Shown: one piece after another, positions 1-8,823 of the stretch | How positions within the stretch are numbered: position 1 is the stretch's first letter | Layout: every line of letters starts with the position of its first letter | From: Vampirovibrio chlorellavorus | GTDB lineage: Bacteria; Cyanobacteriota; Vampirovibrionia; Vampirovibrionales; Vampirovibrionaceae | Assembly (NCBI GenBank): GCA_001858525.1 | Contig: CM007360.1 | Coordinates: 1-50,153, forward strand | Direction: 5' to 3' | Length of the DNA: 50,153 bases | Notes under the pieces: generated by a model | What the model was told of the DNA's origin: nothing | The model's database searches: none | The model's input: the letters and a program-made list of their open reading frames with translations, nothing else | Program-made: the position numbers and the translations under genes

Positions 1-1338
1 TTATCTCCGGGAGAGGGTTTGCAAGACGGTTCGCTGGTATGCGTTTGCGTTCCCCTCGCCCCAGGGCGGTAAGACCATATCTTTGCTGACCATCACATTA
101 AAGCGATAGCCAGGGCGAATGGTAATGGTGGGGGCCATGTTGGCCCTGCCCTGATAGGTGGAGATTCCCAATTGATTGAGCTGCATACCCAAGGAACCCG
201 CGATCATTTGCTGGCTAGAATAAGAATAGTCCCCTTGTTGCGCGCGGGGTTGGGAGAGCTGGACACCTGCGGTGATGGCCGATAAAAGCAGGGCCTGTTT
301 AAAAATGGAGGCAGTATGATTATTGGTTTTGTCTTTGAACCCGGCATAGCCGCTTTGATCTTGACCGGCCATTGTTTCCAGGTTTAAGGAAGAAGAATCG
401 GGGTAAATAATTCGGTTCCAGGCAATCAAGACCCTTTTTTGTCCTTGATTCACGGCGTGATCGTAAGTGCCTACCAGTTTGGCCCCTTGAGGAACCAATA
501 AATACCGTCCCGTGGCGGAATCGTAGACGTTTTGGCCGACTTGGGCCACAATCTGGCCGGGCAGTTCGCTGTTAATGCCACTGATCATGATGCTGGGAAT
601 CACGGTACCGGCTTTAATTTCATAAGGTGAAATGGCAGGCATCCTGGTATGGGCCAGATAATTGGAACCTTCCAAGGTGCTTAGTCTGCCTTGAATGGTG
701 TTGGGTGTTTCTATCCCATCCAACGTTTGCTCATTGTTGGCTGGAATTGCACTGGCTGTCTGAGCATTCGTGCCGGATTTCAAGGGCAGGGCGGAATAAA
801 CGGTGGAATCGGCTTCCATCGCTTTTTTGAGTGCATCCCGTTGTTCTGCCCGACGTTGGTCCGCTTCCTGTTCCCGCTGCATCTCCATCTGGATTTGCGC
901 CTGGCGTTCATAATCTATGGGCGGCGGAGCATAAGCATTGGTAGGCGGTGGCATAGCGGCATTGGGATTCATGGAGCCATTGCCGGAAGATGGGTTGCCC
1001 GGCAACAGGGAATCTTCTTGGGGCGGCAGGCTAAGCGCAGATTCTTTGACGAAAACCGTATCCGGGGCTTTGGCCATGACTTCAGACGCCGAGCCAGCTG
1101 AGGGCATGTTGGGATTGTCCAGCATGGGGCTTTTAGCCATTGAGGGTTTGGGAATCAGATAGCAGCTCAAACCCAGGACGATGGCAAACAGAAAAACACC
1201 GCCAAAGGCCAATACGGGCCATTTTCGCAATTGTTCTCCCAAAGCAAACGAGGGATTGGCGTTCTCAGAAAATTCATCTGGTTCATTTCCGGCCAATTTG
1301 GGCGATTCTGGGGTATCTCCCGGCTGATGTTCATTCAT
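1..1338 (-). CDS. trbI: TrbI/VirB10-family conjugation channel protein
   Basis: This is the VirB10-type scaffold that spans from the inner membrane to the outer-membrane ring of the type IV secretion channel. The 445-residue protein has a short cytoplasmic N-terminus, one membrane segment at about residues 41-62, a Pro/Gln-rich linker with a charged helix near 142-175, and the conserved VirB10 C-terminal domain from about 242 (AGTVIPSIMISGINSELPGQ). Its ATG has a good AAAGGAG ribosome site and lies 2 bases after the trbH-like gene. It follows trbG and trbH as in RP4. The stop codon is at base 1, and on a circular molecule trbN would begin 6 bases further on. Family assignment is firm. Confidence 0.95.
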   Translation of the reverse strand: MNEHQPGDTPESPKLAGNEPDEFSENANPSFALGEQLRKWPVLAFGGVFLFAIVLGLSCYLIPKPSMAKSPMLDNPNMPSAGSASEVMAKAPDTVFVKESALSLPPQEDSLLPGNPSSGNGSMNPNAAMPPPTNAYAPPPIDYERQAQIQMEMQREQEADQRRAEQRDALKKAMEADSTVYSALPLKSGTNAQTASAIPANNEQTLDGIETPNTIQGRLSTLEGSNYLAHTRMPAISPYEIKAGTVIPSIMISGINSELPGQIVAQVGQNVYDSATGRYLLVPQGAKLVGTYDHAVNQGQKRVLIAWNRIIYPDSSSLNLETMAGQDQSGYAGFKDKTNNHTASIFKQALLLSAITAGVQLSQPRAQQGDYSYSSQQMIAGSLGMQLNQLGISTYQGRANMAPTITIRPGYRFNVMVSKDMVLPPWGEGNANAYQRTVLQTLSRR

Positions 1339-1340
1339 TT

Positions 1341-2159
1341 TTATGGCGCTCCTTTGGATAGGCGGGTGAGCGGGGATGCGGCGGCCAACGCGCCGGTATA
1401 CGTCCGCTCATACAGCCGGGACAGTTCGGTATCATCAATGCGAACCCGGATTAAAACCCATTGGTTTAATGGGGTCACTCGGTAACGAATTTGATGGGCA
1501 TTGGCCACTAAAGAGTGTGGGCCAGCAATGGTATAGCCTGCTTGCTGTAAGGTGTGTTCCAAAGCGGCACTGAAGGAATTACCGGATTGGCTTTGGGACG
1601 GCTGGGCGAAAGCAAGGCTGCGTTGCTGATTGGGCAAATGCCCTTGAATGAGCTGGGCCACCGCCTCAGCCAATTGAGTGGACTCCACGGCGGGGAAGGG
1701 ATCAACCCAGGAGGAGCCAGAAGTGAGGACTTCAGGCCGTAGAGTTGGCAAAGCGCCTTTCGTTTCTGAAAATAAGGTTGCAACACGCTTCCAAAGCCCT
1801 TTACGCGATGTGAAATTGGCCTGCACGGAATGAGATGCTGGCTTAATTGGAACGGGTGTAAAGTTTTCTGGTGCTGATGGCGCTGGGTCAATAGGAGCGA
1901 TGGGCAGGGTGGTTTGAAAGGTTGCCGGTGGGCTTTGTTGTTGCACAATACGGCCTGTTAGAGGTTGTTGTAGCCGAACAATACTTTCCAGCGGCTGTTT
2001 AGCGGGAATAAAGGAAAAGGGTGGTTGGGTTTTCTGAGCTGGTTTGCGGTGATTGCTGGTGTGGTGGGAAGACCGCCGTTTTGCATGGGGCGTAGCGGCT
2101 TCACTATTGAGTGTCAAAAGCAGGCTTAGGCAAACGAAAGCAGTTAGAAGGCGGATCAT
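1341..2159 (-). CDS. trbH: TrbH-like periplasmic conjugation protein
   Basis: The 272-residue protein has a signal peptide (cleavage near SEA-AT at about residue 22), then a basic and Pro/Gln-rich low-complexity stretch to about residue 120, then a folded C-terminal half. That half includes QLIQGHLPNQQRSLAFAQ and ends in a segment rich in VRIDD and SRLYERTYT, which resembles TrbH proteins. It sits exactly where RP4 carries trbH, between trbG and trbI, and abuts trbG (next base). Unlike RP4 TrbH it shows no lipobox cysteine and is longer than the family's usual length of roughly 160 residues, because of the low-complexity insert. The role is inferred from position and weak resemblance: an outer-membrane or periplasmic partner of TrbG and TrbI. 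Confidence 0.6.
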   Translation of the reverse strand: MIRLLTAFVCLSLLLTLNSEAATPHAKRRSSHHTSNHRKPAQKTQPPFSFIPAKQPLESIVRLQQPLTGRIVQQQSPPATFQTTLPIAPIDPAPSAPENFTPVPIKPASHSVQANFTSRKGLWKRVATLFSETKGALPTLRPEVLTSGSSWVDPFPAVESTQLAEAVAQLIQGHLPNQQRSLAFAQPSQSQSGNSFSAALEHTLQQAGYTIAGPHSLVANAHQIRYRVTPLNQWVLIRVRIDDTELSRLYERTYTGALAAASPLTRLSKGAP

Positions 2160-3119
2160 TTAGCTGCCCTCCCGAACAATGTCCACGCGCTCTTGATTGC
2201 GGCCCACACCGCTAATCAGGGTGGCTCGTTGGATCACCTTGTCCACGATGAATTGATCTCCGTCCATCCGGTAATTGACCAATTGCTCCGTTTTGCCTGG
2301 CCCCAGCAGCACCAGAACCGGAATCTCATCGTTTTTAGCGGCGGCGGGCAGTTGAATATAGGTTTTGGCCTGATCGGTATACACCCGTAAAGGATGCCAA
2401 ACGGGCTTATCGCCTTTGAGATGGTAATTGAAATCCAATGCGCGGGTGCTGGTACTGGGGGCAAGATTGGCGGCATAAGTTGCCGATGGTCTGCTTGGAT
2501 GGGCTTCAAAATAGGCTTGCCAGGATTTTTCGGCATCTTCGGGATAGACGAATGCCACTTTGGGCATCCAGGCGCGTTCCCGCTTGCTGAGCAATTGCAA
2601 GTTATAGGTGCGTTTATCGGTAATGGCGATTAAATTGCTGACGATGCTGGTGGCTGAGGGCTTGATAATCAGGTGCGGGGTTTCTACATTGTCAGACAAG
2701 CTGCGGCCCACTTTGACTGACCAGCGCACGGGATCGCCCACTTCCAACTGCTGAATGACCTCACCGGGTTGCAGCCGCACGTCACAGACATGCAGTGGGG
2801 CGCAAATCACAGAAGGCAGATTGGCCCCAAAGGTAAAGGTGAACGACCCATCTTCACCCACCACAGGAGCCATTTCCGGGCGGTTGGGAGCATCAGGCAT
2901 TTGGGTAATGGGGGCAATGGGTTCTGGCTCGGTCTGAAACATTGCTTGTGGCTTGGGTTGGTAGTTGAAATACGTTTTGGCCACTGGAATGGGGGCGTAA
3001 GAGCCAGGCATATAGCTGACATTGCTATAATCAATGGCCGGAACTTGCTGGGCGAAAGCTTGCACAAAGCCGGATAAGGGCAGGATGGCCGCAAGCGCGA
3101 TGAGATTCAGTTTTTTCAT
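2160..3119 (-). CDS. trbG: TrbG/VirB9-family channel protein
   Basis: This VirB9/CagX-type protein forms the outer-membrane ring with TrbH and TrbI. I start it at the ATG at 3119 rather than the longer frame from 3155. MKKLNLIALAAILPLSGF is a clear signal peptide ending at FAQ, AAAGGATTTACCCC gives a ribosome site, and this start leaves 17 bases after trbF instead of overlapping it. The mature part has the VirB9 pattern: an N-terminal beta domain with YNLQLLSKRERAWMPKVAFVYP near residue 190 and a C-terminal domain containing KTYIQLP and RMDGDQFIVDKV. Length is about 319 residues. It is translated with the rest of the trb operon. Confidence 0.92.
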   Translation of the reverse strand: MKKLNLIALAAILPLSGFVQAFAQQVPAIDYSNVSYMPGSYAPIPVAKTYFNYQPKPQAMFQTEPEPIAPITQMPDAPNRPEMAPVVGEDGSFTFTFGANLPSVICAPLHVCDVRLQPGEVIQQLEVGDPVRWSVKVGRSLSDNVETPHLIIKPSATSIVSNLIAITDKRTYNLQLLSKRERAWMPKVAFVYPEDAEKSWQAYFEAHPSRPSATYAANLAPSTSTRALDFNYHLKGDKPVWHPLRVYTDQAKTYIQLPAAAKNDEIPVLVLLGPGKTEQLVNYRMDGDQFIVDKVIQRATLISGVGRNQERVDIVREGS

Positions 3120-3136
3120 GGGGTAAATCCTTTTGC

Positions 3137-3811
3137 TTAAAGTCTTTGTGACCAATTAAACGAATCGATATAGACGCCCAGTGGGTTCAGCATAATAGTT
3201 GCCTCATCCGTGGGCGGACTAATGGCCAAGGTCACGGTAGCTTGCTGATTTTCTACGATACCCACCCGGCCATCTCGGCCCCGATGCGTTTCTTCCCATT
3301 CTAAGCGCCAAGTCTTCTCACTGATGGGTTGCACGGAATTCACCTGGACGCTGACCGATTCTTCTTGCGCCCGTTTAAAGGGTTCATGTTGGGTAAAGTA
3401 GTCGTTGATGGTGGCAAAGGCCGGGCCATTCTTATTGATGAACGCATAAGTTTCCTGAACCGCCCGCTTTTGAGCAGGCACATCCAGGTAGACGCTACGG
3501 GCATTTTCCACCCATTGAGCCAGTTGCGATTTGATGACAGCGGCATTGGGCGCGGCTGGAATATCGGCGCGTTGGACAGACGCCGTGCGGCCCAGCTTAT
3601 CTACTTCTATGACATAAGGCACCAGCTTGTTTTGCGCCCCAATGTAAATCACGCCCAGCACAGCCACAATATTCAGGCTCAAGCTAATGAGCGCCGTTTT
3701 CTGCCAAACTTCTTTTTGGTGAATAAAACCACCGTACTCCTCCTGCCATTGGCGCTTGGCCAGTTTGTGCATGGTCATCACGGCTTCTGTATTGTTTTGT
3801 CGAGTGGCCAT
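3137..3811 (-). CDS. trbF: TrbF/VirB8-family inner-membrane protein
   Basis: This VirB8-type bitopic protein nucleates the inner-membrane part of the channel. It has 224 residues, with a cytoplasmic N-terminus, one membrane helix at about 38-58 (KTALISLSLNIVAVLGVIYIG) and a periplasmic NTF2-like domain that includes VIEVDKLGR and RLEWEETHRGRDG. It starts at an ATG that overlaps the trbL stop (TAATG), implying translational coupling. It lies between trbL and trbG here, whereas in RP4 trbF follows trbE, so the order of the operon is rearranged relative to IncP-alpha plasmids. Confidence 0.92.
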   Translation of the reverse strand: MATRQNNTEAVMTMHKLAKRQWQEEYGGFIHQKEVWQKTALISLSLNIVAVLGVIYIGAQNKLVPYVIEVDKLGRTASVQRADIPAAPNAAVIKSQLAQWVENARSVYLDVPAQKRAVQETYAFINKNGPAFATINDYFTQHEPFKRAQEESVSVQVNSVQPISEKTWRLEWEETHRGRDGRVGIVENQQATVTLAISPPTDEATIMLNPLGVYIDSFNWSQRL

Positions 3812-5049
3812 TAATTCTCCCCTCCAATGGCATTGCTGGCTAATTCTTTTTCGCGCACGTTTACCCCGTCTTTATCGGGCCGCAAACTGGATTGAAAGGA
3901 AGGCGCTGAGCTGGTTGTTTGCCCTGGCATATACTGGCTAAAACTGCCGCTGCTCATGCCCATTCCTTGCGAAAAGGCATCGCTGGCATGGTTGCCAGCC
4001 GCATTGGCCATATTGTTAGACACATTGTCCAGGTTGCGGGCGGCATTATTAAAGCCCAGGAGCCCAACCCCGGCGCTTAAGCCGCCCGTGGCCGTTGCAC
4101 CCACGGCATTCATCATGCCCATCCCTACATGCATTCCGGCCATCGAGGATTGCAGCATGGCTGCGCCGGAAGAATAAGAAGCGCCATTGAGCATGCCTTG
4201 CACCATTTCAGGAATCATTTTGGCCAAGGCCAAAAAGACAACAGCCCCACCTGTGATGCGCATTAAAACAGCCAGATCAATCAAACCCTGACTGCTTCTC
4301 ACTTGGGCTTCCCACTGGTGAACCATGACCACGGCCAATCCCACGATCAATTGAAGTACAAAGAGTTTCGCGCCGACGGCAATAATGCTAAACAGGAAAC
4401 GTTGAGCAATGGTGCGGGTAAAGCGACTGCCTCCAAACCCTAGGAAAATAATGCCTGCGTAAGTAAAAATATAACTTTCCACCAGGACGACCACTTGCAA
4501 GGCGGCAATGAGAGCAAAGCTGATCAGCATGAGAATGCCCGCAAACACAATCGCAATGCTATCGGCCAAGCGATCAATGCGCAGGGACTTAAAGAGGGTG
4601 GCAACAATATTGACGCCTGAATCAAAGATGTCCGATGGCCCAAGCCCACCAGTACCGATATTATTGGCGGCGTCCCCAGCCAACCGGAAGCTTTGGATGA
4701 TGGCATTGGCCCATTGCGAAGAATGGGTAATCAGGGCAAAAAAGAAGCCAATGACCACCAGTTGTTTGGCCAGGTTTAACATCCAGTCGCCCAGGTCGCC
4801 TTTGTTCATCAGGAGTTCAATGCCACCCCAAGCAAAATCGATCAGCACCAGGAGCCAGAAAACCTGGGTGGCAAAGCCTCGCAAAGGCGCTTCCCAGGCG
4901 CTACTGTTGGTGGCGTATTGCGACAAAATGGGGTCAAGAAAGTTATTGTTCGTGGCTTGTGCAAAGCCCAAATCGGCATAACAGAACGCAAACAGCAACA
5001 ATATGAATCGTATATACTGGGTTCTAAAGTGTTTTCTAAAAATATTCAT
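3811..5049 (-). CDS. trbL: TrbL/VirB6-family polytopic inner-membrane protein
   Basis: This VirB6-type protein forms the inner-membrane core of the substrate channel. It has 412 residues. A signal-like N-terminal helix (FCYADLGFAQ) is followed by several hydrophobic segments, for example near residues 65-110, 165-215 and 225-290, then a Gly/Ala/Met-rich C-terminal tail without membrane segments, as in TrbL. The start ATGAATATTTT closely matches the start of the preceding small trbK-like gene, part of the local duplication described separately. The ribosome site is weak (AGAG). The stop overlaps the trbF start. Confidence 0.92.
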   Translation of the reverse strand: MNIFRKHFRTQYIRFILLLFAFCYADLGFAQATNNNFLDPILSQYATNSSAWEAPLRGFATQVFWLLVLIDFAWGGIELLMNKGDLGDWMLNLAKQLVVIGFFFALITHSSQWANAIIQSFRLAGDAANNIGTGGLGPSDIFDSGVNIVATLFKSLRIDRLADSIAIVFAGILMLISFALIAALQVVVLVESYIFTYAGIIFLGFGGSRFTRTIAQRFLFSIIAVGAKLFVLQLIVGLAVVMVHQWEAQVRSSQGLIDLAVLMRITGGAVVFLALAKMIPEMVQGMLNGASYSSGAAMLQSSMAGMHVGMGMMNAVGATATGGLSAGVGLLGFNNAARNLDNVSNNMANAAGNHASDAFSQGMGMSSGSFSQYMPGQTTSSAPSFQSSLRPDKDGVNVREKELASNAIGGEN

Positions 5050-5115
5050 TCAATCAAACTCTAAAACCGTTTGCCATCATTGTTAGGTACAATTTCAATA
5101 TCATGGAAACGTTTG
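5036..5115 (-). repeat. Duplicated junction segment, copy A (trbK end to trbL start)
   Basis: On the minus strand this covers the last codons of the small gene, its stop, the spacer and the trbL start: AATGATGGCAAACGGTTTT, then AGAG, then ATGAATATTTTTAG. It matches copy B at 5298-5376 with an offset of 260-261 bases, roughly three quarters of the bases by eye, with the stop and start codons aligned. Confidence 0.7.
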
Positions 5116-5309
5116 GTTGCTTCCGAGTCCTGAGCTGGAGCTGAGAGACAGGGTGGGCAAACCAAGGATTGACCTGAAAGTACGGGCCGTGACAGTGATG
5201 GAGTATGGACAACTTGATAAGTAGCTAAGCTGGAGAGCAAAGCAGTTGCCAGCAAAGCAACCGCGACAACCCAAAGCTTGAAAGTATAAACCTGGCTGAA
5301 AATATTCAT
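5061..5309 (-). CDS. Small TrbK-like membrane protein, possible entry exclusion
   Basis: The 82-residue protein has one N-terminal membrane helix (LWVVAVALLATALLSSLATY), a CPPC motif near residues 51-54 and a C-terminus ending IEIVPNNDGKRF. The gene lies between trbJ and trbL, where RP4 and Ti-type plasmids carry trbK, the small exclusion protein, so that role is inferred from position and size. No lipobox is seen. The C-terminus is nearly the same as that of TrbJ (VQIVPSNDGKRF) and its first four residues MNIF match TrbL. The gene therefore looks assembled by a local tandem duplication. It has a good AGAGGAA ribosome site, and its stop is 11 bases before trbL. Confidence 0.65.
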   Translation of the reverse strand: MNIFSQVYTFKLWVVAVALLATALLSSLATYQVVHTPSLSRPVLSGQSLVCPPCLSAPAQDSEATKRFHDIEIVPNNDGKRF

Positions 5310-5376
5310 TGATTATTTCCTCTAAAACCTTTTGCCATCATTACTAGGGACTATTTGAACATTCATAAACCGCTGG
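5298..5376 (-). repeat. Duplicated junction segment, copy B (trbJ end to trbK start)
   Basis: On the minus strand this holds the trbJ 3' end, stop, spacer and small-gene start: AATGATGGCAAAAGGTTTT, AGAG, then ATGAATATTTTCAG. It is the probable parent copy, because trbJ needs this C-terminus. See copy A. Confidence 0.7.
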
Positions 5377-6065
5377 TGTGCGGCCTCTGTCGCGTCTTCC
5401 CGGTCTTGCTGCAACTGATAATAGTTGGCCTGCATGGTCAGTTGGCTCATCATTAATTGGCGGAGCTTTTGGATTTGCTCGACCTGTTGCGCGGCCATCA
5501 TATTGGCGATTTGAGCAGCTTGCATGCGCCCCTCGCTGCTTTGGCTCATGGCTTGTAGGCGCTGCATCAGGGCATGCTCATCTTGGAGGCCAGCGTTCTG
5601 TAGATTGGCCGCTTTTAAGGCATACAGCGCGTTATCGCTAGATTCTTGTGACCATTGATTGTATTTACTGCGCCAATCCAGATTTTTAGAGGCTGCGTAT
5701 CCTTGATAGCCTTGATACCGCTTGGCAAATTGAGCGTCCAGGTTCCCGGCGGAATAGGCCAGGGCTTTGCTTTGTTGCAAGAGATTGGACAAGCGTTGCA
5801 ATTGGCCAGCGCCATTGCCCCAAACCTGATTTTTGACGCCTACGGTGTTTTGCACCATATTTTGATACTGTTCAATCTGGTTTTTAATCTGTACGGCCTG
5901 ATTGGCCAACTGCTTGGCCATGCTGAGCTTGTTGGCCAATTGCGTGTATTCTGTGCCGCAGTTGACGCAATACATGGCCCCAGCGCTATAGGATGGGGCC
6001 GGATGCTTACCAGCGGCCAATAAAATCATCGATAAGGCGGCAACACTAACCAGCCAGCGTTTCAT
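5322..6065 (-). CDS. trbJ: TrbJ/VirB5-family pilus-tip protein
   Basis: This VirB5-type minor pilus component has 247 residues. It has a signal peptide (MKRWLVSVAALSMILLAA), a Cys pair in MYCVNCGTEYTQ just after cleavage, then long Gln/Asn-rich helices with coiled-coil character (QLANQAVQIKNQIEQYQNM and MQRLQAMSQSSEGRMQ), as is usual for TrbJ. The start overlaps the trbE end by 20 bases and has a GAGGAG site 6 bases upstream. The C-terminal VQIVPSNDGKRF recurs in the next gene. It is probably exported and placed at the pilus tip for recipient contact. Confidence 0.9.
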   Translation of the reverse strand: MKRWLVSVAALSMILLAAGKHPAPSYSAGAMYCVNCGTEYTQLANKLSMAKQLANQAVQIKNQIEQYQNMVQNTVGVKNQVWGNGAGQLQRLSNLLQQSKALAYSAGNLDAQFAKRYQGYQGYAASKNLDWRSKYNQWSQESSDNALYALKAANLQNAGLQDEHALMQRLQAMSQSSEGRMQAAQIANMMAAQQVEQIQKLRQLMMSQLTMQANYYQLQQDREDATEAAHQRFMNVQIVPSNDGKRF

Positions 6066-8526
6066 AGTCCACTCCTCTCTCTTTTAGCCAGACATAAGGC
6101 CATTGTTGACCATGCGATGCTTTGAGCTGACGCAGGTGGGCCAGCTTTTCTTTGTCAGAAACCGCCACAAACGATAAGGCAACTGGCCCCAAACCTAGGT
6201 CAAACAAGCGTTTTCCTTCTGGAGAGACAAAGTAATACTGCCGCTTTTTGATGGCCGTTTTCAGGATGCCGATTTCTGTATCGTTCAAGCCCATCATGGC
6301 ATAGAGATCCCGTGGGCCGGGATGCTCTGAGGTGCCGGTCTTATCCGCCTCTTCATTGGGCAGCAGGATTTTGGTGGGACAGCTTTCGATCAATACATCA
6401 TAAATTTTGGATTGCACGGCATCTGAAAGGCTTTGGGTGGCCATGACCACGGCGCAGTTTTTCTTTCTCAATTCTTTGAGCCAATGCCGGATTTTTTCGC
6501 GGAACACCGGATGCCCCAGCATGATCCAGGCTTCATCCAAGAGCAATAAGGCGGGCTGGCCTTTCAGAGATTTTTCAAAGCGCCGGAACAGGTAAAGCAG
6601 GACGGGAATGGCAATGGGTTCTTTCATGCCCATTAGTTCTTCAATCTCAAAGACCGTAAAAGCGCTCGATTTCAGCCCATCTTCCCGTGCATCCAGCAAT
6701 TCACCGTATGGCCCGCGTAAGGTATAGTTTTCCAAGGCCAGTTTCAGGTCATCCCCAGGCCCGGTTTTTTGTAGCGTCATCAGATAATCGGTTAAGGTGC
6801 GCTCATGGGGGGCTTGTGTTTCGCGCAACAAGCGCATGGCGCGGTGGATTTCGCTTTTTTGTTCTGCGGTTGGCTTTTTGCCGGTACTGATTTCATACAG
6901 ACTTTGAATCCACTCCTGCGCCCAAATCATGTCGGAATCGGTATCAATTTCAGCCAGTGGGGCAAAAGCCAAGGTTTGGTGATCGCCGCCAATGTCATAA
7001 TGCTGGCCGCCACAAGCTTCCGCCAGGGTCCACATGGAACGGCCCTTGTCAAAGGCCGTAATAGTGGCATTGGGATACCGCTGAAATTGAGCAGCCAGAG
7101 TGGCCAGCAAAACCGATTTTCCCGCCCCGGTTGGCCCCAGAATCAGCGTATGGCCCAAGTCTTCCACATGCAGGTTGAAGCGAAAGGGGGTGGAACCTGT
7201 GGTGACCGTGTGCATCAAGGGCGGTAAATCGGGTGGATTCAGCGGGTTGGGGCAAAACTCATGTCCTGCCCAGATATTGGTGATGGGCACCATGTTGGCC
7301 AGGTGCGTGGAATGAATCAGTGTGCGGCGCACGTTGTGAATTTTGTGACCAGGTAGAGTCCCCAGCCATGCTTCCAAACAGTTGATGCCTTCTAACCGAC
7401 TGTTAAAGCCCAACCGTTTGATTTCACGAGTGGCCAGCCGAGCGTTTTCCAAGACCGTGACCCTATCTAACCCCATTAGGACGATGGTTTGGGTGCAATA
7501 GCCAAAGGCCATCCGCCCGCTATGAACGTCCGCCATGACCTCTTGCACATCCAATGTCAATTCCAGGGCATTTTTATTGATCATGCCGCCACCCAGCTTA
7601 AAAATTTGCCGCAGTGGACTCTTGATCTGCTGCTCAATTTGCATACCCAGCTTTTTCAGGGTGCCAATGGCTTCATGGCTGTCGAGGTAAATCATGCGCG
7701 TGACCCAACGGTAAGTCATTGGCAAATGATTCAAGGCTTCCAGAATATTGGGGTAGGAAGCGTTGGGTTGCCCGGTCAGGCTGACACAAGCCATAAAGGT
7801 GTCCCCCACCTTCAGGACATCGCCTACAAACAATTCTTGCCCCAACATTTGATCCAGATACATGGGGCAGTGCGGCAAATTTATGGGATGATATTCCCCG
7901 CTGATACTAAAATTCAGGAAGTTGATCAGGTCATCCCGTAGATGGAGCAAGCCGTGTGAGTCGATGATTTCATAGCTTTCCATGCGGCGCACAGAAAGAA
8001 CGCTGCTGACAGCGTCGATAAAACTTTCTAGGGTGCGCTCAAAGTAGGCGATGTTGGCCTCTAGCGAGGTGTTGAGCTTTTCCTGCTTGTTCTTGTAAAA
8101 AATGTTGTTGAGTTTGGCGTTATCCAAGGCAGGCGGATGGTAGGTGATGACCAGGATATTGGTGGACTCAAAGTGATTGTCAACTGCCTCAAATTGCTGG
8201 CGACGCTCTTGCTCAATGAGGCGTGTAATCGGTTCCTGAAAATGGGAGTCGTTGAGATCAGGATAGCTGGCCGCAGGCTTTCTAACTACTTCATGGCTGG
8301 TCATCCAGCCGCCTGAAAAATGGCTGGTGATGGCATTATTGAGAATATTAGCGGCATAATTCCGGTTGTTAGGTGTCATGGCCGCGATATCCTGGCCTTT
8401 TATTTCGCAAGCCGTGGTCAGGGAGCCATCCTTATTCAGAATGACCGCATTGGCTACCCGCGCCAGCGCGTTCAAAAAATGATCCAGGCCGTGTGGGTTG
8501 CTCTTAAACAAGTCAGTGGGCTGCAT
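6046..8526 (-). CDS. trbE: TrbE/VirB4-family secretion ATPase
   Basis: This is the VirB4-type ATPase that powers pilus assembly and substrate transfer at the inner membrane. The 826-residue protein has a CagE_TrbE_VirB domain in its N-terminal half, a Walker A GPTGAGKS at about residue 462, a Walker B region ALLLLDEAWIML near 660 and a downstream MATQSLSDA motif. Length is normal for TrbE. It starts at ATG 8526 with AAGGA 6 bases upstream, 9 bases after trbD. No frameshift or missing motif was seen. Confidence 0.96.
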   Translation of the reverse strand: MQPTDLFKSNPHGLDHFLNALARVANAVILNKDGSLTTACEIKGQDIAAMTPNNRNYAANILNNAITSHFSGGWMTSHEVVRKPAASYPDLNDSHFQEPITRLIEQERRQQFEAVDNHFESTNILVITYHPPALDNAKLNNIFYKNKQEKLNTSLEANIAYFERTLESFIDAVSSVLSVRRMESYEIIDSHGLLHLRDDLINFLNFSISGEYHPINLPHCPMYLDQMLGQELFVGDVLKVGDTFMACVSLTGQPNASYPNILEALNHLPMTYRWVTRMIYLDSHEAIGTLKKLGMQIEQQIKSPLRQIFKLGGGMINKNALELTLDVQEVMADVHSGRMAFGYCTQTIVLMGLDRVTVLENARLATREIKRLGFNSRLEGINCLEAWLGTLPGHKIHNVRRTLIHSTHLANMVPITNIWAGHEFCPNPLNPPDLPPLMHTVTTGSTPFRFNLHVEDLGHTLILGPTGAGKSVLLATLAAQFQRYPNATITAFDKGRSMWTLAEACGGQHYDIGGDHQTLAFAPLAEIDTDSDMIWAQEWIQSLYEISTGKKPTAEQKSEIHRAMRLLRETQAPHERTLTDYLMTLQKTGPGDDLKLALENYTLRGPYGELLDAREDGLKSSAFTVFEIEELMGMKEPIAIPVLLYLFRRFEKSLKGQPALLLLDEAWIMLGHPVFREKIRHWLKELRKKNCAVVMATQSLSDAVQSKIYDVLIESCPTKILLPNEEADKTGTSEHPGPRDLYAMMGLNDTEIGILKTAIKKRQYYFVSPEGKRLFDLGLGPVALSFVAVSDKEKLAHLRQLKASHGQQWPYVWLKERGVDYETLAG

Positions 8527-8535
8527 ACGGATTCC

Positions 8536-8823
8536 TTATGATGGGTAACTGGCCCGCGATTGTGCCGGGTAATAGGCTTGATAACGCACCCGGCGCAAAT
8601 AAATGGTGCTCAGATCTGGGTCATGCTTGGCCATGCGACGCAGTAGCGCTACAGAAACCAGCCATAACAGCAGGCCCAGTCCGATTTTGACTAGACTAAT
8701 GTCAGACAGGATCACAATCAAAGCGCTGACGATGACCAGGATGACGAGCTTGCGCTCGCCACCTAGAAGCAAATGAGGTCGATTGAGCGCTGGGGAGAAG
8801 GGTGTTTGGTTCAATCCAATCAT
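8536..8823 (-). CDS. trbD: TrbD/VirB3-family membrane protein
   Basis: This short VirB3-type protein has 95 residues. It has an N-terminal LNRPHLLLGGERK segment typical of TrbD, then two close hydrophobic stretches (LVILVIVSALIVILSDI and IGLGLLLWLVSVALL) and a basic tail ending in YLRRVRYQAYYPAQ. It overlaps the trbC stop by one base and precedes trbE, as in all Trb and VirB operons. It links the pilin to the VirB4-type ATPase. Confidence 0.92.
   Translation of the reverse strand: MIGLNQTPFSPALNRPHLLLGGERKLVILVIVSALIVILSDISLVKIGLGLLLWLVSVALLRRMAKHDPDLSTIYLRRVRYQAYYPAQSRASYPS

Noticed and set aside
6407-8541. Several plus-strand frames across trbE
   Set aside because: They are antisense shadows of a strongly conserved ATPase gene, without ribosome sites or domains.
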